64,000 nucleotides of DNA from Deroplatys truncata (lineage: Eukaryota > Arthropoda > Insecta > Mantodea > Mantidae): assembly GCA_030765065.1 (NCBI GenBank), contig CM060975.1, positions 106,722,094 through 106,786,093 of the forward strand, written 5' to 3'. Below the pieces are notes generated by a model. The model saw nothing but the letters and a program-made list of their open reading frames with translations, was not told where the DNA came from and made no database searches. Made by a program: the position numbers and the translations under genes. Shown piece after piece: positions 9,346 to 21,722 of the stretch. The number at the start of each line of letters is the position of its first letter. Positions within the stretch are counted from its first letter, which is position 1.

Positions 9346-11678
9346 AATGTTGCGAGAGTCATTAAACATACATACGCATAAACATTCTGAAACAAGAGCT
9401 ACCAAGGTGACATATTGATGTAGCAACCTGATGGAACCGTTTCACTATGATCATTAGTACTTCCTTTTTTTTTCTCCCTCTCCCCATCCATTGAAGATTT
9501 TCTCTGCCAAAATATACTTCTTTTGTGTGGCGCAAGAGTTTGCGTTTCTTTTTCACAGTTTAAGGCCTAGTTTTATGTTTTACATTTTGATTCCAGGTGA
9601 GACAGAACATATAGAACATATATACATATTATATACATATATGCATATTGTATACATAGTGATTTACACGTGGTTATAAAATTGTTTAGATGTTTTAGTT
9701 ATAAGAAACTGAATGCTGAAATCTAGTGGTGCCACTATCTGACTTTATGGATACGCCTCCTTCAAAAAGACACAAGGGTGGACCAAACAAGTGGTCTGAG
9801 AAACATGACACTTTCCAGATGGCTCGAAAATTCGTTGATTTGGGGGATGCGAGATTCCAGAGGTTTCCAAAGATGTGCGCTGACGTGAGCCAATATGCAT
9901 AGATGAAACAGATTTTAAAATATATAAATGAGCGAATGAGATTCAATGTATCTAAACGCCCGGGAAAAATAGCGTCTGTAAGCTTCGTGTAAGTCATCCG
10001 CTTATAACAAAATGTGTATAGAAAAAAATGAGGCGTGTTAAGGGGTTGGTGAGTGGCAACGACGTCGCGTTTGTAGTAAGTAAAGTGTTAACAGTTAATA
10101 AAGCAGTGTAAAGAATTAGTGAAGCCAAGTGCAAACAGCTAATAAAGTCAAGTATCATTCAATAAAGCCAGGTGTCAGGAATCTGTGTCCATTCATTCAC
10201 CTGCATGACCACAACTGAGATAAAAGCGTATAGCCGAGGGCAACGGAGACTACATCTTGGCAGTTAATAACCCATCCACACATACTTATCGCCTGAGAAA
10301 ATAACCCTCAAACACATCCGTCGCACATGTAACATAAAGACTGGTCACTGATTCGCTCTCTGTTTCCTGCATTCAGTTACTTTTCAAATGAAGCCTGACG
10401 AGATGATGATAATTGTGTCGGTGTTATTACAAAGTATACACATATGTACAAACAAAAATTCTAATGCTACAATATTTGGACTCAAGATTGGACCATCCGA
10501 CACATAAAAGTACAATCGAAAACTTCCTACTAATTTTTAATTTTGGATGAACAGTTGAAAGAAATTTATAAAGATTGATTCATCTATCCTGTGTAACAAC
10601 ATTTAGTCCAGAAACTTTAAACTTCGTGCATATACGATCACATATTTACTCAACGTTGCATTGTTGATGAAATTAATCGTCAGCGGACTCTACACTATTA
10701 TGTCCTAATATAAATTTCTGAAACTCTGTTATAAATGCCATGAAAATCCTTGTGGGCGAGCGAGGATATCTTTGTCTTGAAGACATTTATGAAGTTAGCA
10801 GTTTAGGAACTCCAGCATTCGATGAAAATCTTTGGCAAAAACCTTGCCGATATTTCTTGATGATAAAAAGGGAACTTTACCTACTAAAGACTTGCAGTTA
10901 CATCTTTGCCTTGGCTTTTTATTTACATGAATACTATCCTCTTATCACTGCTGCAACAGAAATGCTGTATAAGGACTTGGTATAGTTGGCCGCGATAACG
11001 CTAGGAGCGCAGAATGATAAAATGAGCGACTTCTGGAAGGAAGGAATATAAATCTTGGAGGCACTTGCTACAGCTGTGTGAGATAAGAGGCAAGAGGATG
11101 GTGGGAAATTAATTGTGGCGCAAGAAACCGGAAAATTAAAACGAAGCTACTCTTGTTGCTATAAGATAGAAATAAAGAGGAGGAACGCGCTTTTTTCCTT
11201 CATAAAGAAAAAGGAGAAGTTTAGCAAACAAGTAGAAGATGCTACTTGGACTTGAGGCTACAAGATGATAGACTGATGTAGGTCAGACGTGGTAGTTAGT
11301 AACTCTAAGTGATAAACATGAGGAAAATATAATAAACTAAAAGCAAAAGGTCAGAAGAAAGATATTTCCATCTTTGCATTTTTGTACGTACTCAGTTGCG
11401 TGACTGAAAAAGTTCGTGATAAATGTAAAGCTAATAAATGAATTATTACAGCATTTATATAACTTTTTGGCGGGAAGGGGAAGTTTTCACCGAATGTACC
11501 TAAAATTAAACACCCATATCGGCTGTGCATGTTATTTGGATATAGATAAATTATTTGAAAAGTATTGTGAAATACTCGTAACATCGAAAATGTGAGATTT
11601 TCCCTGCCAAACTCAGCTGCCAGCATGATTGGGAAGCTTAGCTCACATTTTATGGATGTAAGGTCTGAAATGTAAAAA
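9346..11678. other. Intergenic, no gene recognised
   Basis: Holds three AATAAA signals within 65 bp at about 10098-10165. It also holds short open frames, including 81 codons at 10740-10985 (plus) and 123 codons at 11351-11722 (minus). The latter runs into a DR1 copy and is therefore unlikely to be a gene. None of these peptides resembles a protein family I know. Confidence 0.5.
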
Positions 11679-12828
11679 CTCTGATGTGTTACACTCACAT
11701 GACTTTCTCTACTCTTGTACAAACTATTTTTACAAAAGCTTATTCTCTATATGCTTCATGTTAATCGAGATATCGAGATGTTAACCTTATTGCTAATTTT
11801 CTTGTAGATGCAAGGAGAATTGGTAGGCTTTAATTCATTCATTCATTCATTATCTGTTTACCCTCCTCTTACGTAGGACTTACACTCCCCCAGGACTTAC
11901 AGGCGGGTGCCTGGGGTCAGAGGCCCGTCGAGGAGCAGACACTCATGGATCAGACAGAACATCCAGGATGGGTGATCAGCCCGATGCCTGGTATGGGACG
12001 AAGGAAGTAGATGAAACGAAATGTAGGTGAAATGGATGAAAGGAAAGGTGATGATGGAGCAGTTGGTGGAATGAATGGCGGGGGAAACCGGAGAACCCGG
12101 AGAAAACCCGCCCCGACGCCGCTTCGTAATTGGTAGGCTTTAAGCGATAATCAAATATGTTAAGATCTGGCTGCTATGTGGAGTATTCCATTCTCTTTGC
12201 ATTACCAGGACCAAAAAAAAAAATGAATAACGAATTTGAGAAAAAGTACAGGTAATGGAAAATTTAAGGGAATAACAAACAATATCCAGAAAATGGTTCA
12301 CTCAACAAAAAATGTATATAACATAAATTTTGTACATCTACATTTTTTGTGTAGTAAAATTTTGTCTATCTCTTATGGTTTACCAGCTTATGTAAAAGTC
12401 GTTCACAATGAAGAATACTTTTAGAGACATTCCCAGAAAATTCGAGATATACGTTTCATTTGTCATGAAAATATGTTAAACATACGATATTTTAATGAAA
12501 ATCGTTATAGCCATTTTTGAGAAAATTAAAAATGTCAAAAAATGTTCCATGTAAAGGGTAATCTGGCGTGGGGGATTTTCTTGAAAACCTTCGTGTCACA
12601 TCTCTGGAAGATACTGAACCTAAATACCAAGTTTGGTGTTTATCCGACTGTTTGTTTCTGAGTTATGCTGTTCACAGACAGACACACACACGGACATGTT
12701 TCCAAAAATGCTTTTTTTGGATTCAGGGGTCTCAAAACATGTATTTCCAGTGAAATCTCGGTATCTAATTTTTGGGTGGAATACAATACTTCCCCTACTT
12801 ACTATACGTAGTAGAGAAAGTAAAAATG
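11679..12828 (-). repeat. DR1 dispersed repeat copy, interrupted by a SINE
   Basis: This is a full-length DR1 copy read on the minus strand. It starts at the right with ttactttctctactacg and ends at the left with agagaaagtcatgtgagtgt and acacatcag. A SINE at 11834-12127 splits it, and its two halves join seamlessly once the insert and one target duplication are ignored. It is closely similar to the copy at 57677-58539. An internal open frame at 12568-12753 exists in parallel in that copy, but it spans a microsatellite-like tract and is not a credible gene. Confidence 0.88.
11834..12127 (-). mobile_element. SINE inserted into DR1, with 16-bp target duplication and (GAAT)n tail
   Basis: The insert is 294 bp, flanked by aattggtaggctttaa at 11818-11833 and 12128-12143. 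On the minus strand it begins acgaagcggcgtcggggcgg, contains the blocks cgggttttctccgggttctc and gcatcgggctgatcaccc, and ends in (GAAT)n. A long target duplication plus a short-repeat tail is the mark of LINE-driven retrotransposition. No tRNA A/B box is visible at its 5' end, so this copy is probably 5'-truncated. Confidence 0.9.
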
Positions 12829-13459
12829 AACTTCATCAACAACCCTGAGTTTATTAGAATCAAGAGAGATGTCTTAGGGTAGCCGAAACAGGGTGCCCAA
12901 CAGGTAAAGTACCTGCTGGAGTGCCGGTTCCTTGGCAGACTCAAAGACGAATAGTATAGGATGGTAAAGCTCCCTCCCCCCCTAAAAGAAAAGAACAAAC
13001 AGTTTTCCTGTAGTTCGTATTACCTGTTACCTAACCACGTGTAATTTCTACTCTTGCACTGTATGAATAACGTGTTTTCAAAATTCATCGAGTTCGCTTT
13101 GCAGTTCACTAAGGATACTCTTCTCTGTGTCCCAATCGTAGTCTTCCGACCAATGCGTTCCATTAAATTAACTATGCTTCTTTATTCTCCCCCTATTGCA
13201 TCTAATAGATTTAAACTTCGTCATAACGTAATCCGCTATGTGGTGTATAAAACTTTCATAGCGCTAAATCCAATTGCTTTCCTTGAAGTCGCAGCCTTAT
13301 CGTTCAGTTGTTCTTACAACGCTTTGTTATCAGGTTTTTTACACATGTTTTCCATGAATTCCTCTAACCCTTTATTTTTTAGCATTTATTTCATCTCATT
13401 CTTCCTTAATACTGAATATGGTTTACAACTCTGCTGAATTTACGTGCGTTAGGGATATA
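12829..13459. other. Intergenic; one 127-codon open frame of unknown meaning
   Basis: An open frame at 13054-13437 (plus) encodes a Phe/Ser/Leu-rich peptide starting MHCMNNVFSKFIEFALQF. It shows no motif I recognise and its composition suits AT-rich non-coding DNA. Nothing else is evident. Confidence 0.4.
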
Positions 13460-14170
13460 CAGGCTGATTTATGAAGAACTGACACATTTATTTCTTTAAT
13501 TGTTTCAAACGAGTTATGCTAGCGACAACTTATTATGCCTGAAGTGCAGAGGAATTTTGGGAGATTATTTACCTCTATAGCAAATGTTCAAAATGTCCTC
13601 CGTCCTACATAACCTACAACTCAACACGTCGTTTCAGGACTCTGTTGCCAATAGCTTAAATCTGCTGTGTAATGTGCTTCAGATCGTCCAATGTCTGGGG
13701 ACATGTGGCATAAACCCTGTCTTTTAAGTAGCCCTATAGAAAGAAGTCCGGCGATGTCAAATCCGAAAATCTCGGTGGCTACAGGTTCCTGGAAATTATC
13801 CGGTCGACAAAGAAACTTGCAATTAGTGACACGGATTCATTTGATGTATGGCATGTAGCGCCATCCTGCTGAAAATATCCTTGACTCAGCTCTACATCGT
13901 CTAGCTGCTCAGCAAACTCCATGAAAATCCGTCGGCATACTGCAGTGTTCACATTGTTTAAAGAAAAATTGGTCCCACTATTCTCTGTGTGGATATTGCG
14001 CACCAAACTCCGATTTTAACCGGGTACATAAGTGCTTCATGAATAATATGTTTTCGCGGGCCCAATAGCGTGAGTTATTTGAGTTCACATAGCCAGATAA
14101 ATGGAACCATGCTTCATCTGTGAACCATGTGATGGACAATATAACGGGATTTTGCACAAGGAACGCCTGA
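13460..14170 (-). mobile_element. Mariner/Tc1-type transposon, 5'-truncated, broken transposase
   Basis: The 3' terminal repeat starts at 13460 (caggctgatttatgaagaac) after a TA. Reading the minus strand upward, a transposase shows FTDEAWFH (about 14130), SQGYFQQDGATCHTSNESVS (about 13875), DRIISRNLW, SPDFFLWGYLKDRVYA (about 13730) and GGHFEHLL near the C-terminus. The three catalytic acidic positions (FTDEA, QQDGA, SPDFF) are all still legible, but several frameshifts and stops lie between them. The N-terminal DNA-binding half and the other end are missing. The same terminus recurs at 24107-24201. Confidence 0.87.
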
Positions 14171-15204
14171 AATCAACGATAATAATTCAGTCGTCTATCC
14201 TTATCTATTACGGACAACCGTAACCCTTGATATTTCAAGGGTAGGGAATTTTCATACTTTACAGTTTATATTTTAGTTTTTCTAAAAAACTTAGTAAAAA
14301 TGTTTTAATATCGATTTTGCAAAACATACACATACTATGCACGTTACACAGAGGGGTTGAAAGAGCGAGAGAGGCAGCAGGAAGGAGAGGGGGTGAGGGG
14401 CAAGGCGATAGAAAGAAGGGGAGAAAGTAATCTCTGCAATTCACACAAACGTGGCAAGAAGAATTATCATCTCTGTAAGTTTCGGGATGGCTTTCGTGTC
14501 CTTATTTTTACCATGTGGCAAAACTTCGGATGTTTTTTACGCTGCGGTCTATATATTAGCAATTAATGATTAAATATGCCGTGGTAATATCAAGTTAATA
14601 ATACTCCTGGAATGGAAAGTCCACAAGAGGTGTGTTTAGACTATAGAGAATTAGGTAGCAAGAGAAGAACTATGGATTTGGGTGATATTGTTACAATACA
14701 ACTCAATTGTTCTCTCGGTTACTGTAAGGCAACTATTTTATTGTTCATCATGCTGAAAACGTAAGTTATGGAGCAATTCTGTTTGTGTTATTCTTAATTC
14801 TGGACAAATTATAACATATTACCGAAAATTGAACAGGTTTTGAGGACTATGAAGTAATAGAGCACATCAGCTACCCTAGCGTACTAAATACCTGTCTCTA
14901 ACGTGACATATTTTTAAAGTACCGTATTTATTTTGCTGTGGATTTAATGTATGCATATAAATCTTACACTTATCAACAAAACAAAGCGTCAGCATTAGTA
15001 AAACGGGTTACTGAATGTGAATAAGCAACTAATTCTAAGAGTTCTCAAGAAAAATGCAATATAAATTTGTGCTGGTAGTGCTAGGAGTTTTGGGCTAGAA
15101 ATAGAGGAGTTAATCGAATTTCACCGATTCTTTAACAAATTAGGGGATATCGTGCCTCCTCTAATTCATTGTTCTCTGAACTAGACTATTAGGAGTAATC
15201 GGAG
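14171..15204. other. Intergenic, nothing recognised
   Basis: Contains a purine-rich run at about 14357-14430 (gagagaggcagcaggaagga) and AT-rich sequence. No repeat ends or protein matches were found. Confidence 0.45.
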
Positions 15205-15775
15205 AATGTTGCTTAGAGATAAGTGTTCGTGGGGGGTCGTAGATCTGCAAAAGGCAGCTGATACAGCGCAGTGGAAGACACTAATGGAGATTATGAAGAA
15301 AACTGATGAGGACAGGAAAAAGAGAAAATTCCCAAATATTCCTTTTATGAAACATTCAATACATATCAAGATATGTGAAGGTATGTTAGAGGGAAGTAGA
15401 ATAGGAAGAGGCGTGCCAGAGGGAGGTTCTTATACCCCGTTATTCGACGTCTACTAAAAAACTATGTACAATTGCTTCCAGAACAAAATACAAGTGAGCC
15501 AGAAGGAAGACGAAAGATTTACTAACAATATTGCACTGATAGTAAACGATGAAAATATGCTTAGAAAAGTGCTTCTGGAAATAAATGGCGAGGAGAAATA
15601 ACAAAACGACAAATTTTATGCTTATTGCAATCAGAGGAAAGTGGATAAACTCGTAATTGAGAGGGGTAGTGGAGCAGATAGACTGTTTTAAATACTTAGT
15701 GTAACATAAGTTGTAACATGAGCTTTTGTCAGAAGTCAGAGGATAGCTGAGGTAATTGCAGGGTTATTTACAAGA
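15205..15775 (+). mobile_element. Non-LTR retrotransposon reverse-transcriptase fragment
   Basis: Plus-strand frames read AADTAQWKTLMEIMKKT, then RKKRKFPN, HIKICEGMLEGSRIGRGVPE (15358-15417), PLFDVY, and after a shift the stretch FQNKIQVSQKEDERFTNNIA. This matches the palm region of insect LINE reverse transcriptases (AFDxVxW, IGRGVRQGCPLSPLLFNIY). The catalytic YADD-type motif is not preserved and several frames are needed. A SQRIAEVIAGLFTRRLEW stretch near 15740 resembles the downstream region. It is an old, truncated copy. Confidence 0.82.
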
Positions 15776-15959
15776 AGATTGGAGTGGTTTCAGATATTTG
15801 CTGTAGATATTTACAATCATATATACAACTCATGCTGTTCTCTTTTCTCCCTAGTGATTCTGCAGATATTAGTCCACGATAAAGTTCTTTCCACACTCGG
15901 TATACTATGTTCCCATCAATTTATTTAGAGACATTGATGATGCGAGCTGCAGTTTTATT

Positions 15960-16180
15960 CGGTCAATTGCTCAAGGAGGATTATATTTCACTCAATCTGA
16001 CACAAAATAATCGCTCGTACGCGCTCAAGCATTTCTCCAGTCACTGGAGGATGACCATTCACCTTTCCCTTATTCAGGCATTTCGTAATTTTAAAATGCA
16101 CTACCATCGACGAAAGAGCTGCCTCTAAGTACATTTTTGTTGACTTCGTTCTGAAATGTTGTTGCACTATCAAGACATAC
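15960..16180 (-). mobile_element. Mariner-like transposase N-terminal relic
   Basis: The minus strand reads FRTKSTKMYLEAALSSMVVH, then CLNKGKVNGHPPVTGEMLER and VRAI. This resembles the helix-turn-helix linker of mariner-type transposases (GRPPVSEExVERVRxxF). No catalytic part or terminal repeat is visible nearby, so the assignment is tentative. Confidence 0.45.
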
Positions 16181-17291
16181 GTTATCTTTATTAATGTTGC
16201 ACTCTCTCAACTGCTAAAGAAAAAGAATAACAGAACTGAAAATTTCTGCGTGATTGTAAAGTTTTTTTGCGATAATGCGCTTTCGTTTGGTTGCGTGGTT
16301 GTATTACGGGGAATTGTTTGCCGTACAGTGCACTGTTTCTAACCGGACGTTCCCTCTCCACATTCCCTCTTCTCCGTTTGCCGGCTAATAAGTTAACGTG
16401 AAGTCTGTACTGTACAGAGGCTGATAAGTTGTGAGACCACGTGTTATAGTGTGTTATTGCCCAAAAGTCCATGTACTTTAGCACACAAAATCTTAATGCA
16501 CTACTCTTATGTGACAACGATTGTATAGAAGTAAGAGGGCGATTTATGGAGATTTCCTACTAATCGTGCGCCTCACAAAGCAACAGCAGTAATCTTGTGA
16601 ATAGATTTAGCGAAACCGTATCCATTCTTAATAAGAAATGAAAGTGAATTGCCTATGTTCTTACTGAGGAAAAACTCGATGAAATCGGGGAAAACAAAGT
16701 CCAAAGAAATCTCTTGCACAGGAGATCAACAATTCCACAAAACTAGCTTGGAATGCCACTACACTTTTAGAATTAAAACCCTATAAGATAACTGTAGTTT
16801 AGGAACAACAATCACGTGAGTAGAGTTAATTTCTGCAATTGGGTGTTGGATAATACGTATTAATCGTGGCTCTATTGATCCGCGTTTAACTTGTTTATGG
16901 ACGAAGCATGGTTTATTTACTAAAGTTATAAGATATGTGAGGTGTCAGTTATTGTAGTTATAATTTGCATGAAGAATGTATGGGATTGAATTTAAGGGGC
17001 TATAATCCGACTCCGCAGATAAACAGCGTACTTCCCGGTGCCAAGAAAATTCCAGTTACACTGTCCACTCATTCCACTCGTTCAAACGAAGACTGCAATG
17101 TACTTACTACAAATTTGCGAATATGCTCTAATCACTTATAATAACCGTCTAGAAGTAGAAACATCATTTGGATTTTTTTTAGTTTAAAATCGGGTGTTTG
17201 GGTTGAGTTGTTGGTAATATTTGCAGCGCATTTCTTAGCATCTGCGCAGCCGGAACATGAACTTGGCTTTCCACGCAAATAAAGATGCAAG
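16181..17291. other. Intergenic, nothing firmly recognised
   Basis: A 108-codon minus-strand open frame at 16191-16517 is Arg-rich and unlike known proteins. The rest is AT-rich without recognised repeats. Confidence 0.4.
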
Positions 17292-17366
17292 ATGGCGGCC
17301 GTCATTAAAGCCATCGAGGAAAGGATTAGAGCTGGCACTGCATCGCTAAACCAAGTTTGTGAATAA
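17292..17366 (+). CDS. Candidate small ORF or first coding exon
   Basis: The ATG sits in a strong start context (gcaagATGG) and opens 24 codons: MAAVIKAIEERIRAGTASLN, QVCE and a stop. The composition is protein-like and differs from the low-complexity peptides around it. A possible donor (CAA|GTTTGT) lies at 17354, so it may be an initial exon rather than a complete ORF. I do not recognise the peptide. Confidence 0.25.
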   Translation: MAAVIKAIEERIRAGTASLNQVCE

Positions 17367-20300
17367 CCTCGTTTACGCACGCGAGCTAATTATCGTTTAC
17401 TCTGTATACTGTGGATGTTTGTCCATAATGGCAGAGGTTAATGGGCGACATAATGTGTGTTGGAATGTTGGGTTATTAGAGTGTTGTAAACTCGTTAAGC
17501 TGGAAGCATCTTCGCACATAAACTGGTGATAATGTGAGCCCTATGATGGGTGAGCTCTGTTGAAGTGCAGCCGTCTCGAAGACTTCATCTGAAAAGCTCC
17601 GACTTAAGGTTTATGGCCGGTTTATATTCTTGACTAAGTGGAAATACCTACCTCGAAATAACGGAGCTTTGGAAGAGGTGATAAACGTCGGAAGCGTGTA
17701 TCGCTTTCTAATGAACACATGCACTCCGTATGATGCATTTGTATTAACAATCAAAATTTTGGACAGTTGAATCACACTTGAAAAACTCAACGGCCACAAC
17801 AATTATCAAAGCAATAAAAAAGAATAAAGGTGGTGTATGGGGAACATCTACCTCACGTTAAGCATAAATAAATTATAAAAAAGAAAAATTTTATAGGAAA
17901 TAATAATTGTAGGAAGAAACATATCAAAGTAGGAAATAAGGGTAGAATAAAATAGAGATTAAATAAGAAGGAAAATAGTATGAGAAATCCTCACAGTGAT
18001 AGTAAATAGGTTTGTAAATAATTAATATAATATACATAAGTTAACACAAGAATATTATGAATGCATACAGAACTGAATATTCTAAAGGGCAAAATTAATT
18101 AGAAAGATGGTTAACAGAGAAAAGTAATTAGCAATGGACCACACAGGTAACTAGGAATTATCCATCACAGAGAATAGGCTAAATAAGTGACCAAAGAACA
18201 CAGGGATGAGGATAAATGGTGACTGGAGTGAGATAGGTAATATTAGAAAGAAACAGAGAAACTTGGAATTCCCAAAGTTGTCAAGTCTGGCCAGAGAAAG
18301 ATACATGAATGATTTTATTTTCATGAGATGGCAAAAACAGTAGTAAATGGGAAAACATGTTACGTGTTACAGCGGGAAAATTAGCGTTTTTCTGGCAGTC
18401 TGTATGTCTCAGAGAGAGGTGGACGATTCCGAGTAACGTTTTTCCAATTCTGATCTTCTAAGAAATCTTCTTTACATCGGTCTATGCGGACTGGAAGAGT
18501 CTGAAGTTAGATGTGGATTCAACTTAGATTCTGATTAAGTATCAAAGAGTTAGCGGGAAATAATATATAATTCGGGAAATTGAAAATGGTCGGGATAAGT
18601 AATATATGTAACTGGCTAGCAGCATTATTGCAGCTTATTTAATTGGAATAAATCCAGACAAGCAGTAACACGTAACTTTATTCGACTCTCATCACCGGAC
18701 CCGAAATAAGAGTAGCTAGGCAAATACAGGCAACCTTGGGCAACAACAACAACAATAACAACGAGAAGAAGAGAGTCAGAGAACTTCGAATCTTCATCCC
18801 AAGCTTCAGTAGCACACCACTACGGTCGACGTTACCCGTCACCGCTACAACAGATTTAATTCCTCGTCTTTCGTATACTGTTAAATACTGCAAATATATG
18901 TTTAAAGGGAGGACTTAAACTTTTGATCATATGTTTATTTGTGTAGATATGCACATATTATTATTATTATTTTATTACATCAATAGTATCAGAGATTATA
19001 CCGCTCTTCCAATGCAGAACCAACATAACTCAAAATTTTATTTTGAAAAACTTCGATTTGAAATCTTTAATTGAACATAGGGGTATGGCACGTTTTTTAA
19101 ACTTGAAATATTTTAAAATATTTCTAACAATATAGTAACTTAAGTTCGTGTTCCGTTAGGTAGCAAATTCTCAGCTTTGCTCTGTTTAGTGCTGGGGTTG
19201 TAATGCATCATGTTTTAGGTGATCCTCATGTTCTTCAGTGCATTTGCATCTGTGATGCGCAAAGTCCGGAATATATTTTTCGTGTAAGCAGCAATTCAAT
19301 CGTATATTACTACTCTCACTTTGAAGTAAATCAGAGGTTCCTTCTGCAGGAAACGCGTATATAAAGTTAAACAAAAATCCTTCCTTTGATAGCTGATGGG
19401 ATGCTGCATCCTGCAATTGTTGTTTTGTCATCGTGCATATAACAATGATGGAATCAAATACGTAAGTCCGTATAGCATGTTAACTTATTTCTATGCAAAC
19501 TGAAACTGTACATTACGTGCAGAAGCAAATGATTGTGATAGAAATAATATGTATTCTTATATCGCTTTAATATTCGTTTTAGAAGCATACATAATATCGG
19601 AGGCGGAGGCAATACTCGTTCGCCGGGAAAACAGACGTTTTTGGAAATACAGTAGGCAAGCTGTTTCTAGGGTGCCAGTAGGTTGGCACTATAATTCTTT
19701 GCAGAATTCTTTGCTGTTACAGAGTACGTGACTAGGACAATGGAACCTAGGATTATATGTTAAAGTAAAGGTTTTGGCAAAAACGTGTTTTATCTTGAGA
19801 TTGCATCAGTTCCCATGGAAACATTAGAACGTTTATGCTTCCAGCTCATGAAAGATAGCTAAATGTGGGAGTTTCTGTAATATTTATTCACCAATAGGAA
19901 AATTACACGTATTTTAAGGAAATTCTGTCAACGAAAAATGCTAAAGGAAGATGTAACATGACTTGTTAGGAGAAACACAAGGATTACATGGCGAGATCAG
20001 AATTACAGAGTAACATACTTTAAATTTGGAAGTACATAGGGTCAGAGTGTAAAACTTATAATTTAGAAGTAGGCAGAGGCGAATAAGTAAAACGTACAAA
20101 CTGGAGATACGCAAAAAAAAGGGGGCAAGTAATTCATAAAGTGAAAGTACGCGATGCTTCATAGTGTCCGTGAACGTATAAGCTCTTGAGATATAGTAAA
20201 GGAAGTTTATAACGAACGGTTCGCGCAAACAGACTCTGACGCGAAGATATAAATGCTTGTGTGGTCACGATCGAACTGTACGTGTGGAACTAAAAAGAAC

Positions 20301-20539
20301 AATATAAAGCGCGTGTAATAAAGTTATTTAGCCATAAGCGGTATCTTTATTGGACATCGGAAAACACGACTTGAGATAACAGATACGTCATTCCACCCAC
20401 GCACCGCCTGTGTGTCTCCCTCTCCTTCCGTCCGGGAAGACCGTATCTGACCAAAACTGAAGAATAGATTTTTACAAAAATATTATAATTATAAGGTATA
20501 CCTGTAAAATAATAGTATCTAGAGAACGTTAGGTGCAAT
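17367..20539. other. Intergenic; purine-rich plus strand at 17820-18660
   Basis: About 800 bases of plus strand at 17820-18660 are rich in A and G and poor in C (for example agaaggaaaatagtatgaga). A CAA-repeat tract occurs at about 18740-18760. A minus-strand 81-codon frame at 19186-19431 has no recognised similarity. No gene is supported. Confidence 0.45.
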
Positions 20540-20673
20540 TTTTACTTTATCTACCACCTGCACATAGTAGGTAGCGGAAGCATTGCATTCTACCAAAAAA
20601 AAATTGATATAGAAATCTCACTATATATATTGCGGTCCTATGAATCCAAAAAAGAAAAACATTTTTAGGAAAG

Positions 20674-20676
<3 letters not shown>

Positions 20677-20730
<54 letters not shown>
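20677..20730. repeat. (TG)27 microsatellite inside DR1
   Basis: A perfect dinucleotide run lies at the position where other DR1 copies read tgtgtgtgtctgtctgtg. Confidence 0.95.
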
Positions 20731-20731
<1 letters not shown>

Positions 20732-21300
20732 AGGGGCAGCGTAACTCAAAAACGAAATGTCACAGAAATACCAAACAGCATTTAAGCTTAGCTCACTCCC
20801 CACATCCCAAACCACCTTTTACGTGAAACATTTCTAGTCATTTTTTTTCTTAAAAATGGCGCGCATGATTGGTATTAAAATAGTGCATGTTTAAGATATT
20901 TGCAAGACCAATAAAATATTTATCTTGAATTTTCTACACTGAAATCCTGTTCATTCTGAATATAATTTGTATAGTTTTGTTTAAGTGGTAAACTATAACA
21001 GATTAAATTTACCACGCGAAAAATGTAGATACCTTAAAAACTCCCGATGTTAAATGAGTCGTTTTGTGGTAGTAACCATTTCCGAGATATTCATTTGTTT
21101 TAACTGTTTCGTTTGTATAGCTCACTTAGCGTCTATGATCATATTGATGGTTTGACATGAGAAACAGTTGATGTTATTGATCGCTGAACTGTAGGTTTTC
21201 TTAACGTCGGTTTTATCAGTGTTTTACTATTACATTCATTACCAAGTTCATACTTCCAGGTTCTGTGGGAGATAGGAAATAATTACGGTTAAAGAAAAAT

Positions 21301-21380
21301 TCTCCGCTTGAGCCGGAATCAAACCCTGGACCTCTGGCTTCAGAAGCCAGGGTGCTGACCACCCGACCGCAGGGGTAGCA
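21301..21380 (-). mobile_element. tRNA-like segment (SINE head or tRNA pseudogene)
   Basis: The minus strand contains a D-arm-like tcgggtggtcagcaccctgg, a good anticodon-type hairpin (CTGGC TTCTGAA GCCAG, loop anticodon CTG), and a degenerate B box ggtttgattcc. Acceptor and T stems do not pair well, so it is not a functional tRNA. It lies inside a DR1 copy and is probably a SINE remnant. Confidence 0.55.
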
Positions 21381-21652
21381 TATTCACCTTTGTTGACTTA
21401 AAGTTTGCAATGTTTTATACATTTTTTAAGTATCAGGTATTTTGTTTCTCACGATCTCCTGCAAAGCGTATGGGCTTTCAAAGCCATCACATAGCGACCT
21501 GTTTTACAAAGATTTCACTATCGCTTGAGCCTCCCGTATGCCTCGGTGTACGTACAATGAAATGTGTAATGGACCATTTTTGCAAACGTTTATCTCGATT
21601 AACATGAAGTATATGGAGTAATAAGCTTTTGTAAGAATAATTTGTAGAGTAT

Positions 21653-21722
21653 ATCCATCCATCCATCCATCCATCCATCCATCCATCCATCCATCCATCC
21701 ATCCATCCATCCATCCATCCAT
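21653..21722. repeat. (ATCC)n microsatellite
   Basis: About 17 ATCC units without interruption, at the 3' end of a DR1 copy. Confidence 0.95.

Noticed and set aside
12568-12848. Similar peptides encoded by several DR1 copies (for example LEDTEPKYQVWCLSDC at 12600 and 58300)
   Set aside because: The frames stay open only in closely related copies, cross a simple-repeat tract, lack a consistent start or stop, and are broken in other copies. Shared ancestry of the DNA explains the similarity without coding function.
13054-13437. 127-codon open frame as a membrane protein gene
   Set aside because: The Phe/Leu/Ser richness follows from AT-rich DNA; no start context, splice support or family resemblance.
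21301-21380. Functional tRNA-Gln(CTG) gene
   Set aside because: The anticodon hairpin is good, but acceptor and T stems do not pair, the B box is degenerate and it sits inside a repeat.
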